Source: an uncultured Oscillospiraceae bacterium
GTDB lineage: Bacteria > Bacillota > Clostridia > Oscillospirales > Ruminococcaceae
NCBI GenBank assembly: GCA_910579175.1
Contig: CAJTTB010000003.1
Span: 1-64,000, forward strand
Direction: 5' to 3'
Length of the DNA: 64,000 nt
In this document: positions 15,991-25,580 of the stretch, in pieces
Layout: each line of letters opens with the position of its first letter
Position numbering within the stretch: the first letter of the stretch is position 1
Made by a program: the position numbers and the translations under genes
The notes under the pieces: generated by a model
What the model was told of the DNA's origin: nothing
The model's database searches: none
The model's input: the letters and a program-made list of their open reading frames with translations, nothing else

Positions 15991-16695
15991 TTATATTGTA
16001 TTTCTGCTTCCAAATAATATTGTTCCCAATCGAACAATATTAGAATGGTATTTAATTGCCAATTTAAAATCGCTGGACATTCCCATAGAGAGTGTATCCA
16101 TGATAATATTGTCCAATTGTTGTTGTTGTATTTGAAAAAAAAGTTGTTCCATCTGTGAGAAATAATACTCTGTACGGTCTTTAGGAGGAATACACATCAA
16201 TCCTCTAATTTGAATGTTGGGCAGTTGTTGTAAAAGATATAATGCTTCTGGAAGCTGTTCGATAAAAAACCCTGATTTACTGGATTCCTTTCCAATATTC
16301 ACCTGTAATAAAATATCTTGTTTTTGTTCAAGTTGTTTTGCAACTTTGTGGATTTCCTGTGCAAGCTTTATCGATGAAACCGATTCTATCATCGATACTT
16401 TTGGGAGAATGCTTTTGACTTTATTCGTCTGTAGGTGACCAATGAAGTGCACTTGTGCATTTTCTAACTGATAACTATCCCATTTTGAAAGACACTCTTG
16501 TACACGGTTTTCTCCTATTAGAGAAATCCCCGACTGAATTGCACGATTTACTAACTGAGCAGGGACTGTTTTTGTAACGGCCATAATCTGACAATCAGTT
16601 GGAGCGCGATGACTTTGTATAAGTGCTTGTTGTACATCATATTCAATCGCCTTAATATTCTCTATGAGCCAATTATCTGATTGGTTTATTGTCAT
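15991..16695 (-). CDS. YggS-family pyridoxal-phosphate homeostasis protein
   Basis: A 234-residue single-domain PLP-binding protein. The PLP lysine lies in IMAVTKTVPA (about residue 41); the other family motifs are GENRVQECL (76-84), HFIGHLQTNKVK (95-106) and SMGMSSDF (about 203-210). It acts in PLP balance without known enzyme activity. The gene overlaps the end of the HlyD-like gene by 23 bases, which is long for this operon, and the ribosome site is modest (AAGGGA). The position upstream of sepF is conserved in Firmicutes. Confidence 0.95.
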   Translation of the reverse strand: MTINQSDNWLIENIKAIEYDVQQALIQSHRAPTDCQIMAVTKTVPAQLVNRAIQSGISLIGENRVQECLSKWDSYQLENAQVHFIGHLQTNKVKSILPKVSMIESVSSIKLAQEIHKVAKQLEQKQDILLQVNIGKESSKSGFFIEQLPEALYLLQQLPNIQIRGLMCIPPKDRTEYYFSQMEQLFFQIQQQQLDNIIMDTLSMGMSSDFKLAIKYHSNIVRLGTILFGSRNTI

Positions 16696-17986
16696 ATAAG
16701 TCAGTCCCTTCTAGGATAATTTCATCATATAGTTGTAAATAATCGTCTCTATCCTCTTTTGTTTCTATGCTGCAAATAATATAGTTGTCTGATTCATCTA
16801 AAATATTGATCTTTTTAAACTTCATCACCTGTCCCATACTGACATATACTCCGGGTTGGGAGATGGTTTGGGTCTTTGGCACAGGGGTGGTTTCAGGGCT
16901 TAGCTCTTCCTCAGAAGCAGCGCTTTCGTCCTCGACTTCTACTGTGATCTCTTTCATAAAAACAGCCTTTTTGGGTACCCTTAAAGCTTTTGTTGTATCA
17001 AATACAATCGATGGATCTTCTACGCGGAGATTGATAATATGTTCATTCATAATATTGCTGGAAAGCAAAATCACACTAAATTCATTATCTGGATATAAAT
17101 CGATGGTTTGAATTTTGGCATTTACCTTGTAAGAAGATGTATTTGGAAAAACCAAAGAAACGGTATCTCCAGCTTCTAATCTGCTAGTATCCTTTGTGGG
17201 TACAAGTGCCAAAAAGTTCCACTCAGTAGTTGTAATGGTTTTGCCAATTTTAGGAGAAGAAAAATTGGGTTGTGTTTCATTTAAAATTTTTTGTACCTGT
17301 TCTAATGAAATATCACTTAAAAGTTCTTTTGTGATAACCTGCTCATAACCATCCACCTCATTGGTAAAATAACCGGATATAGGCGAAATAATTTGTGTTC
17401 CTTCTATCGTAATTTTTGCAGTTAATTCTGCTGCTTTACTCTGTAAAGAGGCAATGATTTCGTCAAAATTGGTATCAGGAGTCAAAATCATCTGCTGCCT
17501 TAACAGTTGTATTAAAAAATCGTCTTTTTGTTCCGAGACACCAATAAAATCATTGTTGATAATTTGATAAATCATTGACATCTGTTGTTTTTTGATATTG
17601 GAAACGATACTTTGTCCATTTGAAATCACAAAATCCTTTTGTGTTTGCAGTTTTGATAAAATTGCAATGTTTTGATTTAACTTGTCCACTGCATCGCTGT
17701 TGAGCAAATCCGCTTCAGATTGATATACTGTAGCAATGACAGAACCTGTATTTAATTTTTGCGCATTGCCATTTTCATATCGAATAATTCCATCATAAGT
17801 ATTTTCAATTACTTGTTCGTCCTTGATTGCGATACCATGCAGTTCAATTTGGTCGGTATATTCATAAGAAGTTGCGGTTTCCAACTCGTAAGGAACATCA
17901 TAAAACAGATAAATTTGATATCCAAAATAAAAAATAGCGAATAGAGAAACTAAAATTCCAACGATTCTTGCAGATTTGGTATTCAT
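16673..17986 (-). CDS. HlyD-like membrane-anchored adaptor protein
   Basis: A 437-residue protein with an N-terminal membrane anchor (about 8-28, ARIVGILVSLFAIFYFGYQI) and a large extracytoplasmic part. Its biotinyl-lipoyl-like and beta-barrel segments (GIIRYENGNAQKLNTGSVIA; ISPISGYFTNEVDGYE; LEAGDTVSLVF) resemble HlyD/membrane-fusion adaptors. No transporter partner is beside it. The placement in front of yggS-sepF suggests an envelope role during division, which is inference. The ATG follows AGGAG by six bases and overlaps the stop of a 36-codon ORF as ATGA. Confidence 0.78.
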   Translation of the reverse strand: MNTKSARIVGILVSLFAIFYFGYQIYLFYDVPYELETATSYEYTDQIELHGIAIKDEQVIENTYDGIIRYENGNAQKLNTGSVIATVYQSEADLLNSDAVDKLNQNIAILSKLQTQKDFVISNGQSIVSNIKKQQMSMIYQIINNDFIGVSEQKDDFLIQLLRQQMILTPDTNFDEIIASLQSKAAELTAKITIEGTQIISPISGYFTNEVDGYEQVITKELLSDISLEQVQKILNETQPNFSSPKIGKTITTTEWNFLALVPTKDTSRLEAGDTVSLVFPNTSSYKVNAKIQTIDLYPDNEFSVILLSSNIMNEHIINLRVEDPSIVFDTTKALRVPKKAVFMKEITVEVEDESAASEEELSPETTPVPKTQTISQPGVYVSMGQVMKFKKINILDESDNYIICSIETKEDRDDYLQLYDEIILEGTDLYDNKPIR

Positions 17987-18093
17987 CCGATTCTCCTATT
18001 CTTGTATATCCAAAGATGTCTGCTCCTAAAAAAAATGATCGCCAATTGTTTTTTCTTTTGGGGCAGATTAAAAAGACTGATATTGTTTATCAT
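17983..18093 (-). CDS. candidate 36-residue basic peptide upstream of the HlyD-like gene
   Basis: A short frame starts at the ATG at 18093, six bases after AAAGGA, and ends with a TGA that overlaps the HlyD-like start (ATGA). The peptide is basic and has a hydrophobic middle (QKKKQLAIIFFRSRH, then WIYKNRRIG). The site, the spacing and the overlap favour real translation, perhaps as a coupling leader; no homologue is recognised. It occupies the place where many relatives have hfq after miaA, but it is not Hfq. Confidence 0.4.
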   Translation of the reverse strand: MINNISLFNLPQKKKQLAIIFFRSRHLWIYKNRRIG

Positions 18094-18151
18094 TGGGATT
18101 CCTTTCTTAATTCGACAAATATAAATGTTTACATTGCTATTCACTAGTTTA

Positions 18152-19093
18152 TCACAAATTTATGAAATTTTCCAGAATATTTTCAGACTTTGTTACGACT
18201 TCTTCATAAGATCCAAATTTATCCAAATATATCCAATGAATTCGTTTATCACGGCGAAACCAAGTAAGTTGTCTTTTGGCATATCTACGGGAACTTTGTT
18301 TGATTTTGTCAACTGCTTCATCAAGTGATACTTCTCCTGTAAAATATGGCTTTAATTCCTTATAACCAATTGCATGATAGGCGGTTTTTAAATCATCTTC
18401 TTTTAATATCTGTCTAGCTTCTTCCAATAACCCCATTTCCATCATGATATCCACTCGTTGGTTAATGCGTTGATATAGTTTTTCCCGGTCTTGATAATTT
18501 AATCCTATCATACAGACTTCATAGGGGGAAGGAACCAATCTACTATTTTTTTTATGCTCTGACATGGTAATTCCAGTCAATTGATAAATTTCTACCGCAC
18601 GAACCAGCCGCACAAAATTATTTTGATGAATTTCTAATGCACTTTCTGGGTCAATTTGCTTTAAATATGCATATAAAGCTGCCCCTTGGTCTTGTTGGAC
18701 TTGCTCATACAATTGATTTCTAAGAGACGGATCCTCTTCCACACAAGAAAACGCAACATTATCCACCAAAGAATTGATGTATAATCCTGTGCCACCTGCA
18801 ATGATTGGGAGCTTTCCAGATTGGTGAAGTTGCTCAATCTTTTGTCTAGCCAAAGAGACAAAATCAGATACACTAAACTGTGCATTCATTGGCAGAAAGT
18901 CAATTAGATGATGGGGTATTCCCTCCATTTCCTCCAAGGTTGGCTTTGCAGTTGCAATATTCATTTTTTGGTAAATTTGCATGCTGTCGGCAGAAATCAC
19001 CTCACTGTGGTATTTCTTTGCCAGTTGGACTGCCAATTTGGTTTTTCCAGAGGCAGTTGGTCCCACAATTACAATTAACTTTATTTTTTTCAT
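18152..19093 (-). CDS. miaA: tRNA dimethylallyltransferase
   Basis: A 313-residue enzyme that adds the dimethylallyl group to N6 of A37 in tRNAs reading UNN codons. The P-loop GPTASGKT lies at about 11-18, followed by the family motifs SADSMQIYQKMNIATAKP, HHLIDF and IAGGTGLYINSL; the C-terminal ARRQLTWFR-type stretch (RYAKRQLTWFRRD) contacts the tRNA. It is 18 bases after mutL in the mutS-mutL-miaA order typical of Clostridia. Confidence 0.96.
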   Translation of the reverse strand: MKKIKLIVIVGPTASGKTKLAVQLAKKYHSEVISADSMQIYQKMNIATAKPTLEEMEGIPHHLIDFLPMNAQFSVSDFVSLARQKIEQLHQSGKLPIIAGGTGLYINSLVDNVAFSCVEEDPSLRNQLYEQVQQDQGAALYAYLKQIDPESALEIHQNNFVRLVRAVEIYQLTGITMSEHKKNSRLVPSPYEVCMIGLNYQDREKLYQRINQRVDIMMEMGLLEEARQILKEDDLKTAYHAIGYKELKPYFTGEVSLDEAVDKIKQSSRRYAKRQLTWFRRDKRIHWIYLDKFGSYEEVVTKSENILENFINL

Positions 19094-19111
19094 ACTGGCA
19101 TCCTCTTTTAT

Positions 19112-21001
19112 TTAGGAATGTCTTCCAAATTTCTTTTCAATTTCATATTTTGACAATACAATTCCAACTGGTCTGCCATGTGGGCAGTGTTTGATTTGCT
19201 TTTGATAGACTTGTTTTACCAGTTGAGCCAATTCCTCTGTGGAAGTATTGTCATTGGCTTTGATGGCAGATTTACATGCCATGGAATGTAATAAATGTTC
19301 AAATGCCTTTGGTGTAACTTCCATTTTATGTTCTAGTATATTTTCAATCATATCTTGTATAATCTCTGTCAAATCCAACCGATGTAAAATCGATGGAGCT
19401 TCCTTTACAGAAATGCGACAGCCGGATAACAATTCAAATTGAAATCCATATTGCTCAAAAATTTCCAAATGGGATTGTACTATATCAAATTCTTCAATAG
19501 AAAGATAGATAATTAGTGGATTGAGTAACACTTGTCCTTCATTGAGAGACAATTCCTTTTTTAGGCGGTCAAAAATAATTCGCTCATGTGCTGCATGTTT
19601 ATCCAACATCACAAAACCGTCCTGCACTTCACATAAAATATAGGTTTTGAATAATTCACCTATAATATGTACAGATATGGCGGGTTTGGTAGGCTTTTCT
19701 ATGACGCTCTTTGTTGGCTGTACGGTGGATTTTTTTTGGAAAGATGCTGCGTTTAAAAAACGAAAACGGTCATTTAATACTGTTTGAAAGTCGTTTTGGT
19801 TACTTGATTTTGATTGGGAGGAGCGATTTAGAGAACGACTGTGTGGTTTTACTCGATGTACAATGCCATTAGAAGGTTGACTTCTGAGTTCTGTGGTATT
19901 TTCTGTAGAAAGATTTGGTAAAACTTCAACTACAGATTGCTCTGTTGGAACAGATGACACCTCTATCAATTTCTCTAGTTTTTCTGGAGTTGATTGTAAA
20001 TTTGTAAAGTGTTCCATTTCAGATAATGCCGTTTTAACCGCAGAATAAATCGCTTCAAATACCGCCTTTTCATCGACGAATTTCACCTCTGTTTTGGAAG
20101 GATGAACATTGACATCTACTTGTGTGTAATCCAGTGAAATCATTAAAATACAGGCTGGAAACTTGGAAGTCATAATGGCATTTTGATAGGCTTCCTCTAA
20201 GGATTGTGAACACAATTTTGATTTCACATAGCGTTCATTGATAAAAAAGTGCTGCATACTTCGGTTATTTCGACATTGATTGGGTTTGGAAATATATCCG
20301 GTTACGGTAATTTTTTCATGTTGATGATTCACTTCTATTAAGGAAGTGGCAAATTCTCTCCCAAATATGGCATGAATTCCAGATAATAACCGATTATCTC
20401 CCGCAGTGTGTAATACTATTTTTTGATCCTTTACAAATTTAAAGGATATCTCTGTATGAGAAATTGCGATTTTTTCCACAATACTCTGAATCGCACTGGC
20501 TTCAGAACTGTCCTTTTTTAAAAATTTTCTCCTTGCTGGAAGATGATAAAAGAGGTCTTTGATCATTAATGTTGTGCCATTGGGACATCCCGCATCATCA
20601 AAAGAAATGGTTTCTCCTGCATGAATGACAATATGACTGCCCATAGGCTCCTGTGCTGTTTTGGAAAACAACTCCACTTTGGCAACTGCCGCAATAGATG
20701 CCAAAGCCTCCCCGCGGAATCCCAATGTTGCAATGTGCTCTAAATCGGCTTGCGTCCTTACCTTACTGGTTGCATGACGCAAAAAAGCAAGTGGTATATC
20801 TTCTTTTTCCATTCCAATTCCATTGTCTGTAATGCGAATCGATTCAGTTCCCCCACGCTTGATTTCAACCGTAATGGCAGTTGCCTTTGCGTCAATTGCG
20901 TTTTCTAATAGTTCTTTGACAATCGATGCTGGACGCTCAATGACTTCTCCAGCAGCAATCAATTCTGAAACATGCTTTTCTAATAATTTAATGTTACCCA
21001 T
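19112..21001 (-). CDS. mutL: DNA mismatch repair protein MutL
   Basis: A 629-residue protein. The N-terminal GHKL ATPase (1-330) has the motifs ELLENAIDA, TDNGIGM and GFRGEALASIAAV. A variable linker (about 345-450) is followed by the dimerisation/endonuclease domain. The endonuclease motif reads DKHAAHERIIFD (near 465-476), with the usual final glutamate replaced by aspartate; ACKSAIKAND and CPHGRP supply the other metal-site residues. It is therefore probably a nicking MutL, acting with MutS. It starts 10 bases after mutS, with GAGGAG six bases before the ATG. Confidence 0.96.
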   Translation of the reverse strand: MGNIKLLEKHVSELIAAGEVIERPASIVKELLENAIDAKATAITVEIKRGGTESIRITDNGIGMEKEDIPLAFLRHATSKVRTQADLEHIATLGFRGEALASIAAVAKVELFSKTAQEPMGSHIVIHAGETISFDDAGCPNGTTLMIKDLFYHLPARRKFLKKDSSEASAIQSIVEKIAISHTEISFKFVKDQKIVLHTAGDNRLLSGIHAIFGREFATSLIEVNHQHEKITVTGYISKPNQCRNNRSMQHFFINERYVKSKLCSQSLEEAYQNAIMTSKFPACILMISLDYTQVDVNVHPSKTEVKFVDEKAVFEAIYSAVKTALSEMEHFTNLQSTPEKLEKLIEVSSVPTEQSVVEVLPNLSTENTTELRSQPSNGIVHRVKPHSRSLNRSSQSKSSNQNDFQTVLNDRFRFLNAASFQKKSTVQPTKSVIEKPTKPAISVHIIGELFKTYILCEVQDGFVMLDKHAAHERIIFDRLKKELSLNEGQVLLNPLIIYLSIEEFDIVQSHLEIFEQYGFQFELLSGCRISVKEAPSILHRLDLTEIIQDMIENILEHKMEVTPKAFEHLLHSMACKSAIKANDNTSTEELAQLVKQVYQKQIKHCPHGRPVGIVLSKYEIEKKFGRHS

Positions 21002-21011
21002 CGTTATCTCC

Positions 21012-23606
21012 TCATTGGCTGACTAACTTTTTCAATCGATATAATGTGTTAAGTGCTTCAATTGGAGTCAACGTATCAATAGAAATATCACATAGTATTT
21101 GTTCTAATTGCTGATATTTCTTGTCCTTTTTTTGTGTGTTCTTTGTCTTTGTAACAGCTGGTTGAGGCTTCAAATTGCCTTGTTCCAATTGTGATAGAAT
21201 TTCTTTTGCACGAGAAATCACCTGTTCGGGCACCCCCGCAAGCTTTGCCACTTCGATACCAAAGCTGTCATCTGCACCACCTGGAACAATCTTCCTTAAA
21301 AAGGTAATATCATCTCCGCGTTTTTTGACGGCAATGTTGTAATTTTTAACACCAGACAATTCCTGTTCTAAACAGGTCAATTCATGATAATGCGTTGCAA
21401 ACAGTGCTTTACACTTGAGCGAGGTTTGACAGACCAAATACTCTGCCACTGCTTTGGCAATACTCATGCCATCAAAAGTAGAAGTACCTCTTCCAATCTC
21501 ATCTAAGATGACTAAACTCTTTGAGGTTGCGAACTTTAAAATATGGGCAACCTCACTCATCTCGACCATAAAAGTAGATTGCCCAGCGGCAAGGTCATCA
21601 GAAGCACCCACTCTGGTAAAGATTTTGTCGACAATACTGATACAAGCTGACTGAGCAGGTACAAAACTGCCAATCTGCGCCATAATATTCATCAGAGCAA
21701 CTTGTCTCATATAGGTGGATTTTCCCGCCATATTGGGACCAGTAATCACAAGTAGTTGATTATCTTTGTGGTCTAAATAGATATCATTGGGAACAAAGGG
21801 TGTATCATTTAACATCTGTTCCACCACTGGATGTCTCCCCTCTTTGATGTCAATCCTTCCATCTAGTACAATCTGAGGTCGCACATAGTGATTTTGTATT
21901 GCAACAAATGCCAAAGATATCAAAAAGTCCAATTTTGAAATTGCCTGAGCAGTCTTTTGAATGATATCTGTTCGAGAAGCAATATATTGCCGAACTTCAT
22001 GAAAAATTTCGCTCTCCAATGCGATAATTTTGTCATTTGCAGTCAAGATTTTTTCTTCTAATTCCTTGAGTTCTTGGGTGATAAAGCGTTCACAGTTTAC
22101 TAGAGTTTGCTTGCGTATATAATGGTCTGGGACATGATTGAGATTTGCATTGGTCACTTCAATGTAATAGCCAAACACACGGTTATATTTTATCTTAAGA
22201 CCCTTGATTTTTGTATTTTCCCGTTCTCTATTTTCAATTTCGCCAATAATATTTTTGGCATTGTCGCGCAAATTTCTCAAATTGTCCAGTTCAGAATGAA
22301 AGCCAGTTTGGATATATCCCCCCTCTTTCATCGCAACAGGAGGTTCTTCTACAATGGCATTTTCAATCAAATTTGCAACGTCGTCTAGGGTATGAATATC
22401 CCCATAAATGCCCTTTAATAACCGAGCGCAAAATCCTGAAATATTCTGTTTGATATTGGGTAATTTCGCAGCAGTTGCCGCCAGAGAACGCAACTCTCTG
22501 GGATTGATGGTGTTGTAAATCACACGGGTCATCAATCGTTCCAAATCATGAATGCCAGATAGATCACTTTGCAATTCAGACAATATGATATGATTTTCCA
22601 CCAATTCTGCAACTGCATCTTGTCTGCGAATAATCTGTGCTGCATTCAATAAAGGTTGTTCTAATGCCTTGCGAATAAATCGCTTTCCCATAGAAGTTTT
22701 TGTCTTATCAATAACCCAAAGCAGCGTTCCACGTTTTTCCTGACTGCGTATTGTCTGTGTAATCTCCAGATTTCGACGAGCAGTAAAGTCAATATTCATA
22801 TATTGGTCTTCTTGATAATAGGATACACAAGTGATTCTCTTTGCACCTTGTTTTTGCGTCTGATTGAGATAAGCAATTAATCCAGCCAATGCGTTGCAGG
22901 TCGTTTCTTGATGGTCAATTCCCAGTGAATCGATTGAATCTATCTGAAAGTGTTCTAAAATAATGGCTTGTGACCGTTTAAAATCAATTTGTTCTTTTTC
23001 AAATGGACTTTGTGTACAATTCAACTTGTGGGAAAGATAGAATGGTATTTCCGGTTGTTTGATAAATTCTTCGTTATACAATACCTCTACTGGCATAAAT
23101 TTTGACAATTCATTGATTAAATCCATAGATAAATTGTGACTCTTTTGTGTGGTAAGAGACACTTCTCCAGTGGAAATATCTGCAAAACAAGCAGTAAAAT
23201 AATTTCCTTGGACATAAAAGCTCGCAATATAATTATTTTTTGCCTCTTCTAACAGATCTCCTTCTATGAGTGTTCCAGGCGTAATAACTCGGATTACATC
23301 TCGATTCACCAACCCTCTTGCCTTGGTAGGGTCCTCTGTTTGTTCACAAATTGCCACTTTATATCCCTTGTCAATAAGTTTTTTAATATATCCCGTACTG
23401 GAGTGGTATGGAATACCGCACATCGGTGCGCGCTGTGGAAGTCCGCAATCCTTTCCTGTCAAGGTCAATTCTAATTCTTTGGATACCTTTTGGGCGTCTT
23501 CAAAAAACATTTCATAGAAATCTCCCAAGCGAAAGAACAAAATATGATCTTGATGTAAAGCTTTTATCTTTAAATATTGCTGCATCATAGGTGAGAGCTT
23601 AGACAT
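21012..23606 (-). CDS. mutS: DNA mismatch recognition protein MutS
   Basis: An 864-residue protein of normal MutS1 length. The N-terminal mismatch-binding domain has FFRLGDFYEMF (the intercalating Phe-x-Glu region lies at about 24-35), the core holds lever and clamp domains, and the C-terminal ATPase has GPNMAGKSTYMRQ (Walker A), DEIGRGTSTFDG (Walker B) and FATHYHELT. Residues 800-830 form a charged linker before a C-terminal helical tail. It is the first gene of a long minus-strand unit with a promoter at 23782-23810 and an unusual structured leader. AGGAGG lies ten bases before the ATG. Confidence 0.97.
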   Translation of the reverse strand: MSKLSPMMQQYLKIKALHQDHILFFRLGDFYEMFFEDAQKVSKELELTLTGKDCGLPQRAPMCGIPYHSSTGYIKKLIDKGYKVAICEQTEDPTKARGLVNRDVIRVITPGTLIEGDLLEEAKNNYIASFYVQGNYFTACFADISTGEVSLTTQKSHNLSMDLINELSKFMPVEVLYNEEFIKQPEIPFYLSHKLNCTQSPFEKEQIDFKRSQAIILEHFQIDSIDSLGIDHQETTCNALAGLIAYLNQTQKQGAKRITCVSYYQEDQYMNIDFTARRNLEITQTIRSQEKRGTLLWVIDKTKTSMGKRFIRKALEQPLLNAAQIIRRQDAVAELVENHIILSELQSDLSGIHDLERLMTRVIYNTINPRELRSLAATAAKLPNIKQNISGFCARLLKGIYGDIHTLDDVANLIENAIVEEPPVAMKEGGYIQTGFHSELDNLRNLRDNAKNIIGEIENRERENTKIKGLKIKYNRVFGYYIEVTNANLNHVPDHYIRKQTLVNCERFITQELKELEEKILTANDKIIALESEIFHEVRQYIASRTDIIQKTAQAISKLDFLISLAFVAIQNHYVRPQIVLDGRIDIKEGRHPVVEQMLNDTPFVPNDIYLDHKDNQLLVITGPNMAGKSTYMRQVALMNIMAQIGSFVPAQSACISIVDKIFTRVGASDDLAAGQSTFMVEMSEVAHILKFATSKSLVILDEIGRGTSTFDGMSIAKAVAEYLVCQTSLKCKALFATHYHELTCLEQELSGVKNYNIAVKKRGDDITFLRKIVPGGADDSFGIEVAKLAGVPEQVISRAKEILSQLEQGNLKPQPAVTKTKNTQKKDKKYQQLEQILCDISIDTLTPIEALNTLYRLKKLVSQ

Positions 23607-23674
23607 TCAAAAAAATCCTCCTATTATTCAAATATTCCATTGGTGAATTGTCCATTGTTTCAAATGAACGAACA

Positions 23675-23726
23675 CTGTAAGAAAATAGGTGTTTTTTCCA
23701 CACCAGATAAACTTCTATTCTTACAG
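23675..23726 (-). promoter_or_regulatory. nested hairpin in the mutS leader
   Basis: The mutS transcript leader can form an outer stem of CTGTAAGAATAG (23726-23715) with CTATTTTCTTACAG (23688-23675), with two unpaired bases, enclosing a second hairpin GGTGT/ACACC (23704-23700 with 23692-23688; the pairs share one base with the outer stem edge). No T-run follows on either strand, so it is not an ordinary terminator. It may control translation, RNA stability or ligand response; this is inference. Confidence 0.4.
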
Positions 23727-23781
23727 GTGGATTCGTTTTGATTTTATTAAGAGTATCTCTCTCTCTTTCTTTTTCTCTATT

Positions 23782-23810
23782 ATTATACATAAATCTACAA
23801 AAAATGAAAA
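23782..23810 (-). promoter_or_regulatory. probable mutS promoter
   Basis: TATAAT (23787-23782) is preceded after 17 bases by TTTTCA (23810-23805). The -35 box overlaps the thi terminator stem. A transcript from here would have a leader of about 170 bases before the mutS ATG. Confidence 0.5.
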
Positions 23811-23842
23811 GAGAACATTTGGTAAACCTCAAATGTTCTCTT
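23809..23842. terminator. bidirectional terminator after thiE
   Basis: AAGAGAACATTTG (23809-23821) and CAAATGTTCTCTT (23830-23842) form a perfect 13-bp stem with an eight-base loop. On the minus strand TTTTCATTTTTTG follows, and on the plus strand GATTTTTT. It ends the thi operon and shields mutS. Confidence 0.88.
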
Positions 23843-23848
23843 GATTTT

Positions 23849-24400
23849 TTACAACTCGTTCATAAAACCAGACATGACACAAATCCCTTTCGCGCCTGTT
23901 TTTTGTATCATTGTCAATTTCTCAGATGTCATTCCACCAACCGCAAATACTGGAATGGAAACGGATTCACAAATTTCAGATAAAAATGACAATCCCTTTG
24001 CTGGTAGTCCTTTTTTGCAATCCGTCTCAAAGATATGCCCAGCAATCAAGTAAGAAGCACCCAATTTCTGTGCAATCACAGCCTGTTCTACACTGTGAAT
24101 AGAGACTCCCTTTGTCTGAAAGTTAGTCAAAGAGTCCGAAACTTCAAGAAATTGCAAAAAGGAAAGATGAATTTGTGAAATATTTAAATTTCTTGCGACC
24201 TGTGGATAGCTGTGTACAATCAATGGAATATGTTCCTGCTGACAAATCTGGAAACACGCTTGTGCCAGTGCTTGATAATGGGTTTGCTCCAAATCTTTTT
24301 CCCGCAGAATGATGGCAGCAGGTTGTTTTTTTGCGATCAACTGTATCTGTGTGAGAAATGGTTTTTGACAGAGTGTTCGATTGGTAATACAGATAATCAT
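23849..24400 (-). CDS. thiE: thiamine phosphate synthase (ThiE/TenI family)
   Basis: A 183-residue TIM-barrel protein, last gene of the thi operon. It has the family landmarks: AAIILREKDL for the pyrimidine-phosphate site, GVSIHSVEQA, AGHIFETDCKKGLPAKG for the phosphate and thiazole loop, and PVFAVGGMTSEKL. It is shorter than E. coli ThiE (211) but close to clostridial members. ThiE joins HMP-PP and the thiazole phosphate into thiamine phosphate; a TenI-type thiazole tautomerase role cannot be excluded, but the lysine-aspartate pattern and context favour ThiE. Confidence 0.85.
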   Translation of the reverse strand: MIICITNRTLCQKPFLTQIQLIAKKQPAAIILREKDLEQTHYQALAQACFQICQQEHIPLIVHSYPQVARNLNISQIHLSFLQFLEVSDSLTNFQTKGVSIHSVEQAVIAQKLGASYLIAGHIFETDCKKGLPAKGLSFLSEICESVSIPVFAVGGMTSEKLTMIQKTGAKGICVMSGFMNEL

Positions 24401-24406
24401 TTGCCA

Positions 24407-25564
24407 TCACTCCAAACGAATATAATCGGTAAAAACTTCCTGCATGTTTTTTTGTCTGAGCATAGAGCGAATTTCCTCTACCGAACGTGGATCTGAAATC
24501 ACAAATTGCGCATCTCCTTTTTCTTCTTGCTCATGCCCTCCCACACCTGTCTTCACTCCGGCTGAAATCTTGGTCGCAACTAAGCCGACAACATTGTCAC
24601 GAAATGCTATTCGCTCGCGCGTAGAAATGCAGATACCTGCAAAGGGAAGCCATAGGCGATAAGCCATCATAACCTGCAATAGTTGCGTTTCATGTACTGC
24701 TATTGAGTCGGCTTTTTCATGATTTTTATAAGGACGCAGTCTTGGAACAGAAAAGCTAATTTCTGCATGAGGATATTTTTGTTGTAATCGTTTTGCATGC
24801 AATCCACACGCAAGTGCATCTTGCCGAAAATCATCTAGCCCCAACAAAGCACCCAATCCAACTCCCCGCATTCCACCCATCAAAGCGCGTTCCTGTGCAT
24901 GAAAACGATAGGAAAAATCACGCTTAGGACCTGCTAAATGCAGCTTTTGATAAGCCTCTTGATGATAGGTTTCCTGATAGACACTGACAAAATCCGCACC
25001 TTTTTGATGTAAATAGGTATATTCGTCGGAATTCAACGGATAAATTTCAATCCCAATGGTTGAAAAATACTGTTTTGCAAGTTCTACTGCCTGCCCAATA
25101 TAGGACAAGTCAGATTGTATGCGGGATTCACCAGTTAAAATCAGAATTTCTCGCAATCCTGTTTTGGCAATTGCTTGATATTCCCGTTCGATTTCAGATA
25201 ACGTCAATTTGGCACGATGAATTTGATTTTTACAATTGAATCCACAATAAATACATTGATTGACACAATAATTTGCAATATAAAGCGGTGTAAATAGACT
25301 AACACTGTTGCCAAATTGTCTTATCGTAATTTGTTTGGCTCTTTGTGCAATCTGTTCTAGATAAGATTCTGCTACTGGAGAGAGTAGTGCAGCAAAGTCT
25401 TTTAATGTCAATTGTTCTTTTTGCAGTGCAGTTTCTACACAATCTTCTGTAAATTGTGTAAAGTCAAATACACCATATTGTTCCATTACTTGATTGAGTA
25501 TATCATCGTCAATGCGCTGCATATGCGCTAAGTCCTGTTTTGCGATGTTGTCTATCATTTCCAT
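24407..25564 (-). CDS. thiH: 2-iminoacetate synthase ThiH (radical SAM)
   Basis: A 385-residue radical SAM tyrosine lyase that makes dehydroglycine for the thiazole ring. The cluster motif is CVNQCIYCGF (about residues 88-97), followed by ILILTGESR and RGVGLGALLGLDD of the family. Oxygen-sensitive ThiH, instead of the oxidase ThiO, fits an anaerobe. I place the start at 25564, eight bases after GGAGG; a TTG 15 bases earlier includes that ribosome site. It lies six bases before thiE and 16 after thiG. Confidence 0.94.
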   Translation of the reverse strand: MEMIDNIAKQDLAHMQRIDDDILNQVMEQYGVFDFTQFTEDCVETALQKEQLTLKDFAALLSPVAESYLEQIAQRAKQITIRQFGNSVSLFTPLYIANYCVNQCIYCGFNCKNQIHRAKLTLSEIEREYQAIAKTGLREILILTGESRIQSDLSYIGQAVELAKQYFSTIGIEIYPLNSDEYTYLHQKGADFVSVYQETYHQEAYQKLHLAGPKRDFSYRFHAQERALMGGMRGVGLGALLGLDDFRQDALACGLHAKRLQQKYPHAEISFSVPRLRPYKNHEKADSIAVHETQLLQVMMAYRLWLPFAGICISTRERIAFRDNVVGLVATKISAGVKTGVGGHEQEEKGDAQFVISDPRSVEEIRSMLRQKNMQEVFTDYIRLE

Positions 25565-25580
25565 ATTGATTGCCTCCAAA

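Noticed and set aside
23599..23832. Minus-strand frame upstream of mutS
   Set aside because: Covers the promoter and structured leader, no ribosome site.
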